From: Deltaproteobacteria bacterium
GTDB taxonomy: Bacteria; Desulfobacterota; Binatia; UBA12015
Direction of reading: 5' to 3'
NCBI GenBank assembly: GCA_003447545.1
Contig: DLYX01000122.1
Coordinates: 1-6,117 of the forward strand
DNA: 6,117 bases
Position numbers and translations under genes: made by a program. This document shows, piece by piece, positions 1 through 6,117 of this stretch; the first letter of the stretch is position 1; every line of letters starts with the position of its first letter. Under the pieces are notes generated by a model. That model was not told where the DNA came from. It worked only from the letters and a program-made list of their open reading frames with translations, and searched no databases.

Positions 1-302
1 TGCGACACCGCGCTGCCCACATGTTCGGCGAACTCGAATTTGCAAGGTCGGTGGTCCGGGATGCGCAGAGTGCGATTGATGATAACCGCGACGACATCGC
101 CGAATGCGCCAGCGCAGCAAAGTCTCGTTGCTCGGATGTTGCCAAGTTGATCGGCGGCGAAGCGATCCAGATGTACGGCGGGATCGGCATGACGGACGAC
201 GAGGAAATCGGCCTTTTCTTCAAACGGCTCAAGGCTTTGGAACTGACCCTGGGCGACAGCATTTACCACCGCGACCGCTTTGCCGGTCTGCGCGGCTACT
301 GA
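1..302 (+). CDS. Acyl-CoA dehydrogenase, PimD-like subunit (5' end outside window)
   Basis: This is the C-terminal 99 codons of an acyl-CoA dehydrogenase; the frame is open from base 3, so the ATG at 21 is internal. It would be a soluble FAD enzyme subunit that introduces the alpha,beta double bond of an acyl-CoA. The visible part is the C-terminal helical domain. It opens with the family segment HRAAHMFGELEFARS, then has the FAD-contacting stretch EAIQMYGGIGMTDDEEIG and ends LGDSIYHRDRFAGL, the ending typical of PimD-type (pimeloyl-CoA dehydrogenase small subunit) proteins. Where many family members have a Glu-Gly-Thr near the end, this one reads Gly-Asp-Ser, so it may lack the usual catalytic Glu. 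It ends at TGA 300-302, 24 bases before the next acyl-CoA dehydrogenase, which suggests co-transcription and a heteromeric enzyme. Family membership is certain; substrate is not known. Confidence 0.9.
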   Translation, partial: RHRAAHMFGELEFARSVVRDAQSAIDDNRDDIAECASAAKSRCSDVAKLIGGEAIQMYGGIGMTDDEEIGLFFKRLKALELTLGDSIYHRDRFAGLRGY

Positions 303-326
303 TCCGAGAACACAAGGAGATAACGC

Positions 327-1493
327 ATGTCATCTGAATCCATCGAAGAATTTCGCCAGGAAGTCGTAAATTGGGTTGAAGAAAATCTCCCGCAAGAAAT
401 CCGTGTCGGCAATCGCCAATCGATGATGGGCCTCCCGGTTACCCGGGAGTGGATCAAAAAGCTCACGGATCGAGGTTGGGTCTGTCCGGAATGGCCAGTC
501 GAATACGGCGGTGCGGGTCTGGATCGCAAACAGGCTGCGGTGGTCAAGGCGGAGCTGGCATCGCGCCGCGCACCTATGGTCAAGGGCTTCGGAACGCAGA
601 TGATCGGCCCGACTCTTCTCGAATTCGGGACCGAAGAACAGAAGCTTGAATTCCTGCCGAAAATCGCCCGCAATGAGATGAATTGGTGTCAGGGCTACAG
701 CGAGCCGGGCGCGGGTTCGGATCTCGCCAGCCTGCAAACCCGCGCGGTTCGCGATGGGGATGAGTACGTCGTGACAGGCCAGAAGATCTGGACGTCGTAC
801 GCGCATGCCGCCGATTGGATTTTCTGTCTGGTCCGCACGGATCCGGACGCGCCCAAGCATGAAGGCATTACCTTCATCCTCTTCCCGATGAAGCAGGAAG
901 GCGTCGAGGTTTCTCGCCTGACTCTGATCGACGGCAGCGCGGATTTCTCGCAGGTGTTCTTCGAGGGCGCTCGGGCGCAGGCCAAGCATGTTGTCGGCGA
1001 AGTCAACAAGGGTTGGACGGTCGCCAAGCGGCTTTTGCAGCATGAGCGCTCTTCAGATGGCGGCAGCGAAGGCGGCATTCTCGGCGCGATGAAAGAGACG
1101 TTTGTGGACATCGTAAAGCGGGAAGTCGGCTTGGAAGACAGCAAGTTGGCCGATCCCTCCATGCGACAGAAGATGGCAAGCCAGGAGATGGAAGCCAAGG
1201 CGCTCTCGCTCACCATGAAGCGGGCAATGGCCGAGGCCCGGGCCAAGCAGACGGGTCGAGATATCAGTTCTCTGGGCAAATACCGTTGGGCAAATATGGT
1301 CAAGAACGAGCAGGATCTGGTGGTTCAGGCCATGGGAACTCAAGGGTTGGGATGGTCGGATCCTGGTTTCGAGGACACCCAGCTGGAGCGCACCCGCGCG
1401 CTGCTGACCACGCGTTCGGATTCGATTTGGGGCGGTACCAACGAGGTGCAGCTCAACGTCATTGCCAAGCGCGTCCTGCAGATTCCGGAGTAG
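327..1493 (+). CDS. Acyl-CoA dehydrogenase, PimC/FadE26-like, complete
   Basis: A full-length acyl-CoA dehydrogenase of 388 residues, the usual family size. It should oxidise an acyl-CoA to the trans-2-enoyl-CoA with FAD and pass electrons to electron-transfer flavoprotein. The N-terminal helical domain contains a GWVCPEWPVEYGGAGL stretch (residues 50-65). The middle beta domain has the signatures CQGYSEPGAGSDLASL (121-136) and GQKIWTSYAHAADWIF (151-166). The C-terminal domain ends with WGGTNEVQLNVIAKRVL (368-384). The Glu of the MCAD-type YEGT motif is replaced by Gly369, but LLQHERSS supplies Glu240-Arg241 at the position of the helix catalytic Glu of isovaleryl-CoA dehydrogenase and PimC/FadE26-type enzymes; this assignment is an alignment by eye. 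The start is supported by AAGGAGA at 314-320, six bases before the ATG. The stop is TAG, followed by a run of G. It follows another acyl-CoA dehydrogenase gene by 24 bases, so the two are likely partners. Confidence 0.96.
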   Translation: MSSESIEEFRQEVVNWVEENLPQEIRVGNRQSMMGLPVTREWIKKLTDRGWVCPEWPVEYGGAGLDRKQAAVVKAELASRRAPMVKGFGTQMIGPTLLEFGTEEQKLEFLPKIARNEMNWCQGYSEPGAGSDLASLQTRAVRDGDEYVVTGQKIWTSYAHAADWIFCLVRTDPDAPKHEGITFILFPMKQEGVEVSRLTLIDGSADFSQVFFEGARAQAKHVVGEVNKGWTVAKRLLQHERSSDGGSEGGILGAMKETFVDIVKREVGLEDSKLADPSMRQKMASQEMEAKALSLTMKRAMAEARAKQTGRDISSLGKYRWANMVKNEQDLVVQAMGTQGLGWSDPGFEDTQLERTRALLTTRSDSIWGGTNEVQLNVIAKRVLQIPE

Positions 1494-1547
1494 GGGGGGC
1501 CGACGGCGGGGCTCCCCCAGGAATCACGCCAACCAGGAGAAATCGAA

Positions 1548-2213
1548 GTGATTGAACTTAGCCGAGAAGGCGCCATTCACCGGATCACGCTGAACAATGG
1601 TCCCAATATGATCGACCTCGATTGGCTCGATCGCATGCACGCGGTTCTCGATACGGTGGAGGCCGATTGCGAGGGGGAGGCGGGCCTGGTGCTGACCGGG
1701 ACCGGGAAGTTCTTCTGCAGTGGGCTGAATGTCGAGAAGCTGATGGCCTTGACCGAAGAGGAGATCCCTCGATTCAGCTCGGGCATGTTGGGCTTCATGC
1801 GCCGGTTGGTCTCCTTGCCCGTGCCGACAGTCGCGGCAATCAATGGACACGCTTTTGCCGGCGGGGCTTTTGTGACGCTCGGTTGTGACTATCGGGTCAT
1901 GCGGGCTGACAAGGGATGGGTCTGTATTTCGGAAGTGGATGTGGGCGTTGCGATCGGAGACCCCATGATGCGTTTGCTCAAGGCCAAGCTGACTCCGCAA
2001 ATCGCACGAAACGCTGCCTTGACCGGCAAGCGTTATACGGCCGAGGAAGCTCTCGATGCCGGGATGGTCGACACCATCTCGACCGAAGAGGCCTTGCTGG
2101 CCGAGGCAACGGCCTTGGCGACCAGTATGGCGGGCAAGGAGCGTGGCATTTTCTCCACGATCAAACGTCAACTGAATGCAGATTTGATCAAAGGCTTCAC
2201 AGTCGAAGCCTGA
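1548..2213 (+). CDS. Enoyl-CoA hydratase/isomerase family protein, probable delta3,delta2-enoyl-CoA isomerase
   Basis: A crotonase-fold protein of 221 residues, shorter than the usual 255-265 of hydratases. The oxyanion-hole segments are GKFFCSGLN (53-61) and NGHAFAGGA (99-107). In rat crotonase two acids do the chemistry. Here the position of Glu144 is Phe108, while the position of Glu164 is kept as Glu129 in SEVDVGV. A single acid is the pattern of enoyl-CoA isomerases rather than hydratases, and the short length, the CDYRVMRAD segment and the SEVDVGV motif recall plant and peroxisomal ECI proteins. It would move a cis- or trans-3 double bond to trans-2 during breakdown of unsaturated acyl chains. 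The start is GTG with AGGAGA at 1535-1540, seven bases upstream; no better ATG exists nearby. It lies 54 bases after the dehydrogenase gene and in the same frame. A non-hydratase role other than isomerisation remains possible. Confidence 0.9.
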   Translation: MIELSREGAIHRITLNNGPNMIDLDWLDRMHAVLDTVEADCEGEAGLVLTGTGKFFCSGLNVEKLMALTEEEIPRFSSGMLGFMRRLVSLPVPTVAAINGHAFAGGAFVTLGCDYRVMRADKGWVCISEVDVGVAIGDPMMRLLKAKLTPQIARNAALTGKRYTAEEALDAGMVDTISTEEALLAEATALATSMAGKERGIFSTIKRQLNADLIKGFTVEA

Positions 2214-2235
2214 CTTCGGTCGCTTTGCGGAAGTC
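2193..2235 (+). promoter_or_regulatory. Tandem stem-loops across the enoyl-CoA isomerase gene end
   Basis: Two adjacent inverted repeats. The first pairs GGCTTC (2193-2198) with GAAGCC (2205-2210) over a six-base loop and lies in the last codons of the isomerase gene. The second pairs GACTTC (2212-2217) with GAAGTC (2230-2235), with an inner CGC/GCG pair (2221-2223 and 2227-2229), and starts inside the TGA stop. No T-run follows, so a classical intrinsic terminator is unlikely. A transcript-stabilising or processing element between the isomerase and the flavoprotein gene is possible. Only the pairing is seen; the role is inferred. Confidence 0.35.
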
Positions 2236-2259
2236 CCGAAAAACTCAAGAGAGGCCTGA

Positions 2260-3000
<741 letters not shown>

Positions 3001-3243
3001 AGATTGATCGCCAAGGAAAAGGAACTCGGCGCCGATCTGAAATTTGAAGATATTCTTCCCGAGGTTGCGGGCATTTACCCCAAGGTGATGCAGGAGGGCG
3101 ATGTCGATTCTGGCGCCTGGTCCTGCGGAATGGTGGCCGGGCTGATCCATGACGTACCGACCGTCGCTGAGCTGGTCGATCGCATCATGAGCGAGGCGGA
3201 TGACCTCATTCGCCAGCGTCTGGTGGGCCTGCAGAGCGCTTGA
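3001..3243 (+). pseudogene. C-terminal continuation of the nitronate monooxygenase-family gene after the TAG
   Basis: This is 80 sense codons and a TGA, in exactly the frame of the preceding truncated flavoprotein gene. It holds the expected C-terminal family motifs: RLIAKEKELGADLKFEDI, then VAGIYPKVM, GDVDSGAWSCGMVAGLIHDV and a final helix VAELVDRIMSEADDLIRQRL. Together with the upstream part it gives 324 sense codons, the normal family size. A TTG at 3004 could be called as an independent start, but no Shine-Dalgarno sequence precedes it and a free fragment of barrel end would not be expected to fold. There are no further stops or frame changes, so decay is either very recent or absent. It should be read as one gene with the upstream part: a recent nonsense mutant, a base-call error, or a readthrough product. 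Confidence 0.85.
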
Positions 3244-3265
3244 GTCGGATGGCCTCTGAAGTCCT

Positions 3266-3300
3266 CTTGCCGGGGGGTTCGTCATCTTCGGCAAGGGAGG
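3266..3300 (+). promoter_or_regulatory. Hairpin overlapping the ribosome-binding site of the lipoprotein gene
   Basis: CTTGCCG (3266-3272) is perfectly complementary to CGGCAAG (3289-3295), with a 16-base loop. The right arm runs into the purine-rich AAGGGAGG (3293-3300), the best Shine-Dalgarno candidate for the lipoprotein ATG at 3314, about 13 bases away. CCT at 3263-3265 can further pair with AGG at 3298-3300 across a two-base bulge. The element could end the upstream transcript poorly (no T-run) or mask translation of the lipoprotein. Only complementarity is seen. Confidence 0.35.
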
Positions 3301-3313
3301 GTAGCATCGCGTC

Positions 3314-4252
3314 ATGAAGTCACGCATGCACGGGTCGTTTCGGATATATCGGTCGATTCTTCTCGCCGGCTTTGGGGTCGTTCTGGTCGCGGGATGTGGA
3401 ACGTCCACCCGACCCGACCCGGGGCCACCTCCATGCCCGGTCATCGACCGCGTGGAGGTTGTGGGGCGCGTTGTGTCGCCGGAAATTCGCGAGGTTTCGG
3501 GATTGGTGGCAAGTCGCGCACAGCCCGACGTTCTGTGGGTGCATAATGATTCGGGAGATCTTCCCCGTTTGTTTGCGATCCACACGGACGGATCTCTGCG
3601 GGGTACGTTTTTGCTCGAAGCGACGGCTCGTGATTGGGAGGATATGGCGATCGGGCCGGGGCCGAGGCGAGGCCAGCAGTATCTTTACCTCGCGGACATC
3701 GGCGATAATTTCAGCCAGAGGGATTCCATCCAGATCCACCGTTTCGCAGAACCTGAGGTGGATGGCGCGGATCATCAGATTGCGGCAAGCGAGATCGTCA
3801 CGATGGATCTTACCTATCCCGATGGAGCTCACGATGCCGAAACTCTCCTGGTCGACCCGGAAACCGGGGATCTGCTGATTGTGATCAAGACTCTCTATGC
3901 GCCCGGTCCATCTTTGGTCTATCGCCTCTCCGCGGAAGCCCAGGCGCGTGGCGATACCGTGCTGGAGTTGGTCGGCGAGGCAAATCTCGAAGGAGGCGAC
4001 TTTACCACCGGAGGGGATATTTCCCCCGACGGTCGAGAAATCCTCGTGCGGGGCTATGTCGGGGCACGTCTCTGGCGGCGCACGCGACGACAATCCGTTG
4101 CCGAGGCGCTGGCGGGAGAACCGTGTGAGGTCCCGGTTGTGGGCGTGCCGGAGGAACCGCAGGGCGAAGCGATTGGATTCTCGCCCGACGGCACAAGCTA
4201 CCTCACGCTGAGCGAGGGCCTTGATCAGCCCATTTATCAATACTCCCGGTGA
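3314..4252 (+). CDS. Secreted lipoprotein with probable beta-propeller fold
   Basis: A 312-residue exported lipoprotein of unknown function. A basic N-terminus is followed by a hydrophobic segment (about 14-26) and the lipobox Val25-Ala26-Gly27-Cys28, so Cys28 should be lipidated; Gly29 at +2 does not signal inner-membrane retention. A proline-rich linker (33-42) leads into the mature domain. That domain has REVSGLVASR (59-68), VLWVHNDSGD (73-82), ARDWEDMAIGPG (105-116) and LYLADIGDN (124-132), which recur in hypothetical proteins usually folded as beta-propellers. Later DISPDG (235-240) and GFSPDG (288-293) look like propeller-blade turns. The many Asp residues might bind metal, but that is inference. 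ATG 3314 was chosen over the in-frame ATG 3326 because both leave an intact signal peptide and the former is nearer the AGGGAGG site. It follows the broken flavoprotein gene by 70 bases, and no functional link to it is evident. Confidence 0.88.
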   Translation: MKSRMHGSFRIYRSILLAGFGVVLVAGCGTSTRPDPGPPPCPVIDRVEVVGRVVSPEIREVSGLVASRAQPDVLWVHNDSGDLPRLFAIHTDGSLRGTFLLEATARDWEDMAIGPGPRRGQQYLYLADIGDNFSQRDSIQIHRFAEPEVDGADHQIAASEIVTMDLTYPDGAHDAETLLVDPETGDLLIVIKTLYAPGPSLVYRLSAEAQARGDTVLELVGEANLEGGDFTTGGDISPDGREILVRGYVGARLWRRTRRQSVAEALAGEPCEVPVVGVPEEPQGEAIGFSPDGTSYLTLSEGLDQPIYQYSR

Positions 4253-4291
4253 CGCTTTTGTGGATCGAACGAAGCCTCGAGCGGGATCGTG

Positions 4292-4831
4292 ATGGTGATG
4301 TCGGATAGCGAAACAGAGCCCCCCCAAGGGGAGGGGCCGATGGTCGAGTTGGCCCGATTCTCCACCCTCGACGACGGACTTCTGGCGCAAGGGCGTTTGC
4401 AGGCCGATGGCATCGAGGCCGTTGTCGATGATCGCTCTTTTTCCGTGTTGCCGGTCTTGTCCAGCGGGCGGCCGCAGGTGCGTGTGCTTGTGGCCCAAGG
4501 TGATCTCGAGCGAAGTTGGCGATCTCTGGCCGCCGATCACGGCTCCGATCTGCAGGATATTGCCGAGTCTTCGTTGGCGCCGGGGCCTGATGAGCGTTGT
4601 CCTCTCTGTGGCAGTGAGGATCTGATGCTGCGTCGCTTTCTGATGCCGGATAGTCTGTGGGCTTTCGCTCTTACGGTTGCCGGCATTGCCCTGTTGATCC
4701 GTGTTCTGGGCTTCGGGATCCCCGGTCTGGCCGGTGCCGCTGCCGTTCTGTACGCGATCAATGTATTTGTCGGACCTACGATTGAATGCAAGAGTTGTCA
4801 CCATCGTTGGCGCGCTCGCGGCGAGCGATGA
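4292..4831 (+). CDS. DUF2007-type protein with membrane hairpin and split zinc ribbon
   Basis: A protein of about 179 residues. The N-terminal half (residues 17-80) fits the DUF2007 'putative signal transducing protein' domain: VELARFSTLDDGLLAQGRLQADG, a central IEAVVDD strand, then VRVLVAQGDLERSWRSL. A Cys-Pro-Leu-Cys pair (Cys103, Cys106) follows, then two hydrophobic helices (about 121-140 and 142-161), then a second pair Cys166-Lys-Ser-Cys169 followed by HHRWRARGER. The four cysteines look like one zinc ribbon whose two knuckles are separated by a membrane hairpin, which would bring both to the same, probably cytoplasmic, face. The function of the family is not established. Start choice is open: GTG 4289, ATG 4292, GTG 4295 and ATG 4298 are consecutive in-frame candidates, and I chose 4292 for the GGGA five bases upstream. 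It begins about 40 bases after the lipoprotein gene stop. Confidence 0.85.
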   Translation: MVMSDSETEPPQGEGPMVELARFSTLDDGLLAQGRLQADGIEAVVDDRSFSVLPVLSSGRPQVRVLVAQGDLERSWRSLAADHGSDLQDIAESSLAPGPDERCPLCGSEDLMLRRFLMPDSLWAFALTVAGIALLIRVLGFGIPGLAGAAAVLYAINVFVGPTIECKSCHHRWRARGER

Positions 4832-4878
4832 CCATTACCTTGTCCAACCTCGGATAAAATCAGAAACAGGAAACAGAA

Positions 4879-5310
4879 ATGAACGTTGAAAATCGATTGG
4901 CCCCTTCGGAAGAGCAGCTCAAGGGATTTCTGGAAGGCGATACCGATACGCCGATCTTTATGGTGAACCTCCTGAAGTTCCGGGAGAAAGCAGAGTATGC
5001 CGATGGCCGCGATACGGATTTGACCGGGCCGGCCGCATACGCAATCTACGCCGCCGAAGTTCAGGGGCACCTGGAGAAGGTAGGCGGGCGAGCTATTTTT
5101 GGTGGTCAGGTGTCTCGCTTGATGCTCGGCGAAGTGGATGAGCTCTGGGACGCCGTGGCGATCGCGATGTATCCGAGCCGCAAGGCAATGCTCAGCATGA
5201 TTCAGGACCCTGATTATCAGGCGAGCGAGCAGCACCGAAGCGCCGGATTGGCCGGTCAGCTGAATATCGAAACCAAGTCCGCGGATGATTTTGCTGCGAG
5301 TTTAAGCTGA
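4879..5310 (+). CDS. DUF1330 family protein
   Basis: A 143-residue soluble protein of the DUF1330 family, which adopts a small ferredoxin-like alpha/beta fold and usually dimerises; its biochemical role is not established. Recognisable pieces are PIFMVNLLKFRE (25-36), the Tyr-rich AAYAIYAAEVQGHLEKVGG helix (52-70), GEVDELWDAVAIAMYPS (84-100) and the closing MLSMIQDPDYQASEQHRSAGL (104-124), the latter two being typical of the family. The length is somewhat above the core domain because of an N-terminal helix (7-18). The ATG is preceded by ACAGGA (4866-4871) at seven bases, a good ribosome site. It lies 47 bases after the DUF2007-type gene and converges on the sulfotransferase gene. Family membership is recognised from sequence; the physiological role is unknown. 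Confidence 0.88.
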   Translation: MNVENRLAPSEEQLKGFLEGDTDTPIFMVNLLKFREKAEYADGRDTDLTGPAAYAIYAAEVQGHLEKVGGRAIFGGQVSRLMLGEVDELWDAVAIAMYPSRKAMLSMIQDPDYQASEQHRSAGLAGQLNIETKSADDFAASLS

Positions 5311-5338
5311 CGCCGTCGCTGCCCCGGGTGCTTTCTAG

Positions 5339-5362
5339 ACAGCGCTTGCCTCGGCAGGCTGT
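5339..5362. terminator. Stem-loop between convergent genes, possible bidirectional terminator
   Basis: ACAGC (5339-5343) pairs with GCTGT (5358-5362), and TGCC (5347-5350) pairs with GGCA (5353-5356) inside it, giving a two-part hairpin with a small internal loop. It sits in the 66-base gap between the DUF1330 stop and the sulfotransferase stop, where a shared terminator is expected. No T-run follows on either strand, so the terminator call is weak. Confidence 0.35.
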
Positions 5363-5376
5363 TGTGATCGCCGATC

Positions 5377-6117
5377 TCAGGAGGGGCGCAGGCCGAAACG
5401 TTTGATATAGGCTCCGAATTCGTCACGGACCCTCGTGGGGTTCACGCCGAAGTCTTCGGGCTGGTATTGGTGCTCGCCGTGTTTGCCCTTCGGGTTATCA
5501 GCGATGAAGCTCCGCATGCGCGTGGCGGCATCGTCGGGCAGTGGCAGATCGAACGCGGCATAGATCTTTTCCACGACCGCAAACTGATCTTTCACGAAAT
5601 CTCCGAACTGCACGTCGTAGAAGAGGGCGTCGGGGTAATCGCCAGCCTCGCGCACTTGCAGTCCGTGTTCGACGGCCCTGCATAACCTGCGGGTCCAATC
5701 TTCGGCCACTTCCATCCGGTCCACCTTGTCGCTGCCCATGCTGCGCACCAGAGAGGTCAGACTGGCGTAGGATGTCATCGAGTCGACGGGGTCGCGGTGT
5801 GTGAAGACGATCCGTGCATCAGGATAGGTTTGCAGAAGGTGCTCCAGGCCCCAGAGGTGTGCGCCGGTCTTCAACACCCAGCGCTCCGCACCGTGGTGTG
5901 ATTGGAGATGTTGGAGCTGTTGTTTGTGAAAGTGGTAGACGTGGCTCCAATCAGCCTCCCTGTCGACCCAGTCCTGATATGTCGGTACGCGAAACTGGCA
6001 ATGGAACAGGGGCGTACACATCGTCTCACCCATCAAGGTGACGCATTCCTGGGTGAGCAAGGCGCCCATGGGGTGCATTGCCTTGAATCCCGGAATCATG
6101 GCGTCGATGTCGGGGAA
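5377..6117 (-). CDS. Sulfotransferase family protein (5' end outside window)
   Basis: The C-terminal 246 residues of a PAPS-dependent sulfotransferase of the Sulfotransfer_3 type, which would move a sulfo group from 3'-phosphoadenylylsulfate to a hydroxyl on an unknown acceptor. The frame is open through the right edge, so the ATG whose complement lies at 6097-6099 is probably internal. The N-terminal 5'-phosphosulfate-binding loop is therefore not visible. Seen here (numbered from the edge) are AMHPMGALLTQEC (13-25), RWVLKTGAHLWGLEHLL (79-95) and ARIVFTHRDPVDSMTSYASL (101-120), whose Arg108 and Ser116 match the 3'-phosphate-binding motif. A C-terminal HGEHQYQPEDFGV (213-225) and a closing EFGAYIKRFGL (233-243) are also typical of this bacterial group. 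The stop is TGA (complement of 5377-5379). It converges on the DUF1330 gene and is a separate transcription unit. Confidence 0.9.
   Translation of the reverse strand, partial: FPDIDAMIPGFKAMHPMGALLTQECVTLMGETMCTPLFHCQFRVPTYQDWVDREADWSHVYHFHKQQLQHLQSHHGAERWVLKTGAHLWGLEHLLQTYPDARIVFTHRDPVDSMTSYASLTSLVRSMGSDKVDRMEVAEDWTRRLCRAVEHGLQVREAGDYPDALFYDVQFGDFVKDQFAVVEKIYAAFDLPLPDDAATRMRSFIADNPKGKHGEHQYQPEDFGVNPTRVRDEFGAYIKRFGLRPS

Noticed and set aside
1493..1518. G-run (1493-1499) pairing with C-run (1514-1518) as a terminator after the large dehydrogenase gene
   Set aside because: No T-run follows, the next gene starts 30 bases later with a good ribosome site, and the short G/C runs may pair by chance in high-GC DNA.
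3004..3243. Independent 79-residue gene starting at TTG 3004
   Set aside because: No ribosome site precedes it, and its sequence is the C-terminal end of the upstream flavoprotein in the same frame.
3320..4804. Very long open frame (494 codons) on the - strand opposite the lipoprotein and DUF2007-type genes
   Set aside because: Its protein is rich in His, Arg and Gln with no recognisable motif, and it is antisense to two genes with clear signal peptide, lipobox and domain motifs. It is a high-GC antisense shadow.
4840..4860. TTGTCC followed by GATAAAAT as a promoter before the DUF1330 gene
   Set aside because: The spacing between the two boxes is about nine bases, too short for a sigma-70 promoter. 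The AT-rich patch with TAAAAT could still be a -10 box, but no matching -35 is seen.

Overview
The window is a compact, high-GC bacterial segment read almost entirely on the + strand. It holds seven + strand genes (one broken by an in-frame stop) with gaps of about 24-70 bases, and one - strand gene running off the right edge. A lipobox-bearing lipoprotein and a run of acyl-CoA genes suggest a Gram-negative, aerobic, lipid- or isoprenoid-degrading environmental bacterium. A marine or soil proteobacterium or a former deltaproteobacterial lineage is my guess; no marker gene in the window fixes the taxonomy.

Left region (1-3243): an acyl-CoA processing cluster. The 3' end of a PimD-like acyl-CoA dehydrogenase subunit is followed after 24 bases by a complete PimC/FadE26-like acyl-CoA dehydrogenase (327-1493). 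Next come a short crotonase-fold protein resembling delta3,delta2-enoyl-CoA isomerases (1548-2213) and an FMN oxidoreductase of the nitronate monooxygenase family (2266-3243). The dehydrogenase pair looks like one heteromeric enzyme: the downstream partner has a helix Glu-Arg pair fitting the catalytic base of the isovaleryl-CoA dehydrogenase type, while the visible end of the upstream partner has Asp-Ser where many acyl-CoA dehydrogenases carry a Glu. The inferred order is alpha,beta-dehydrogenation of an acyl-CoA, double-bond repositioning, then a flavin-dependent step of unknown substrate.

The most striking feature is a TAG codon at 2998-3000 inside the flavoprotein gene. The same frame continues for 80 more sense codons with well-conserved family motifs and ends at a normal TGA. 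This could be a fresh nonsense mutation, a sequence error or amber readthrough. The TAG ending the large dehydrogenase gene (1491-1493) also lies in frame with the downstream isomerase gene, so any amber suppression would predict a dehydrogenase-isomerase fusion.

Middle region (3314-5310): three genes with no obvious metabolic tie to the first cluster. They are a secreted lipoprotein with a probable beta-propeller fold, a DUF2007-type protein whose zinc-ribbon cysteine pairs flank a two-helix membrane hairpin, and a DUF1330 protein.

Right region (5377-6117, - strand): the C-terminal 246 residues of a PAPS-dependent sulfotransferase, convergent with the DUF1330 gene. A small stem-loop lies in the 66-base convergent gap. 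No tRNA, rRNA, CRISPR array, insertion sequence or attachment site was seen, and no gene-free stretch exceeds 300 bases.
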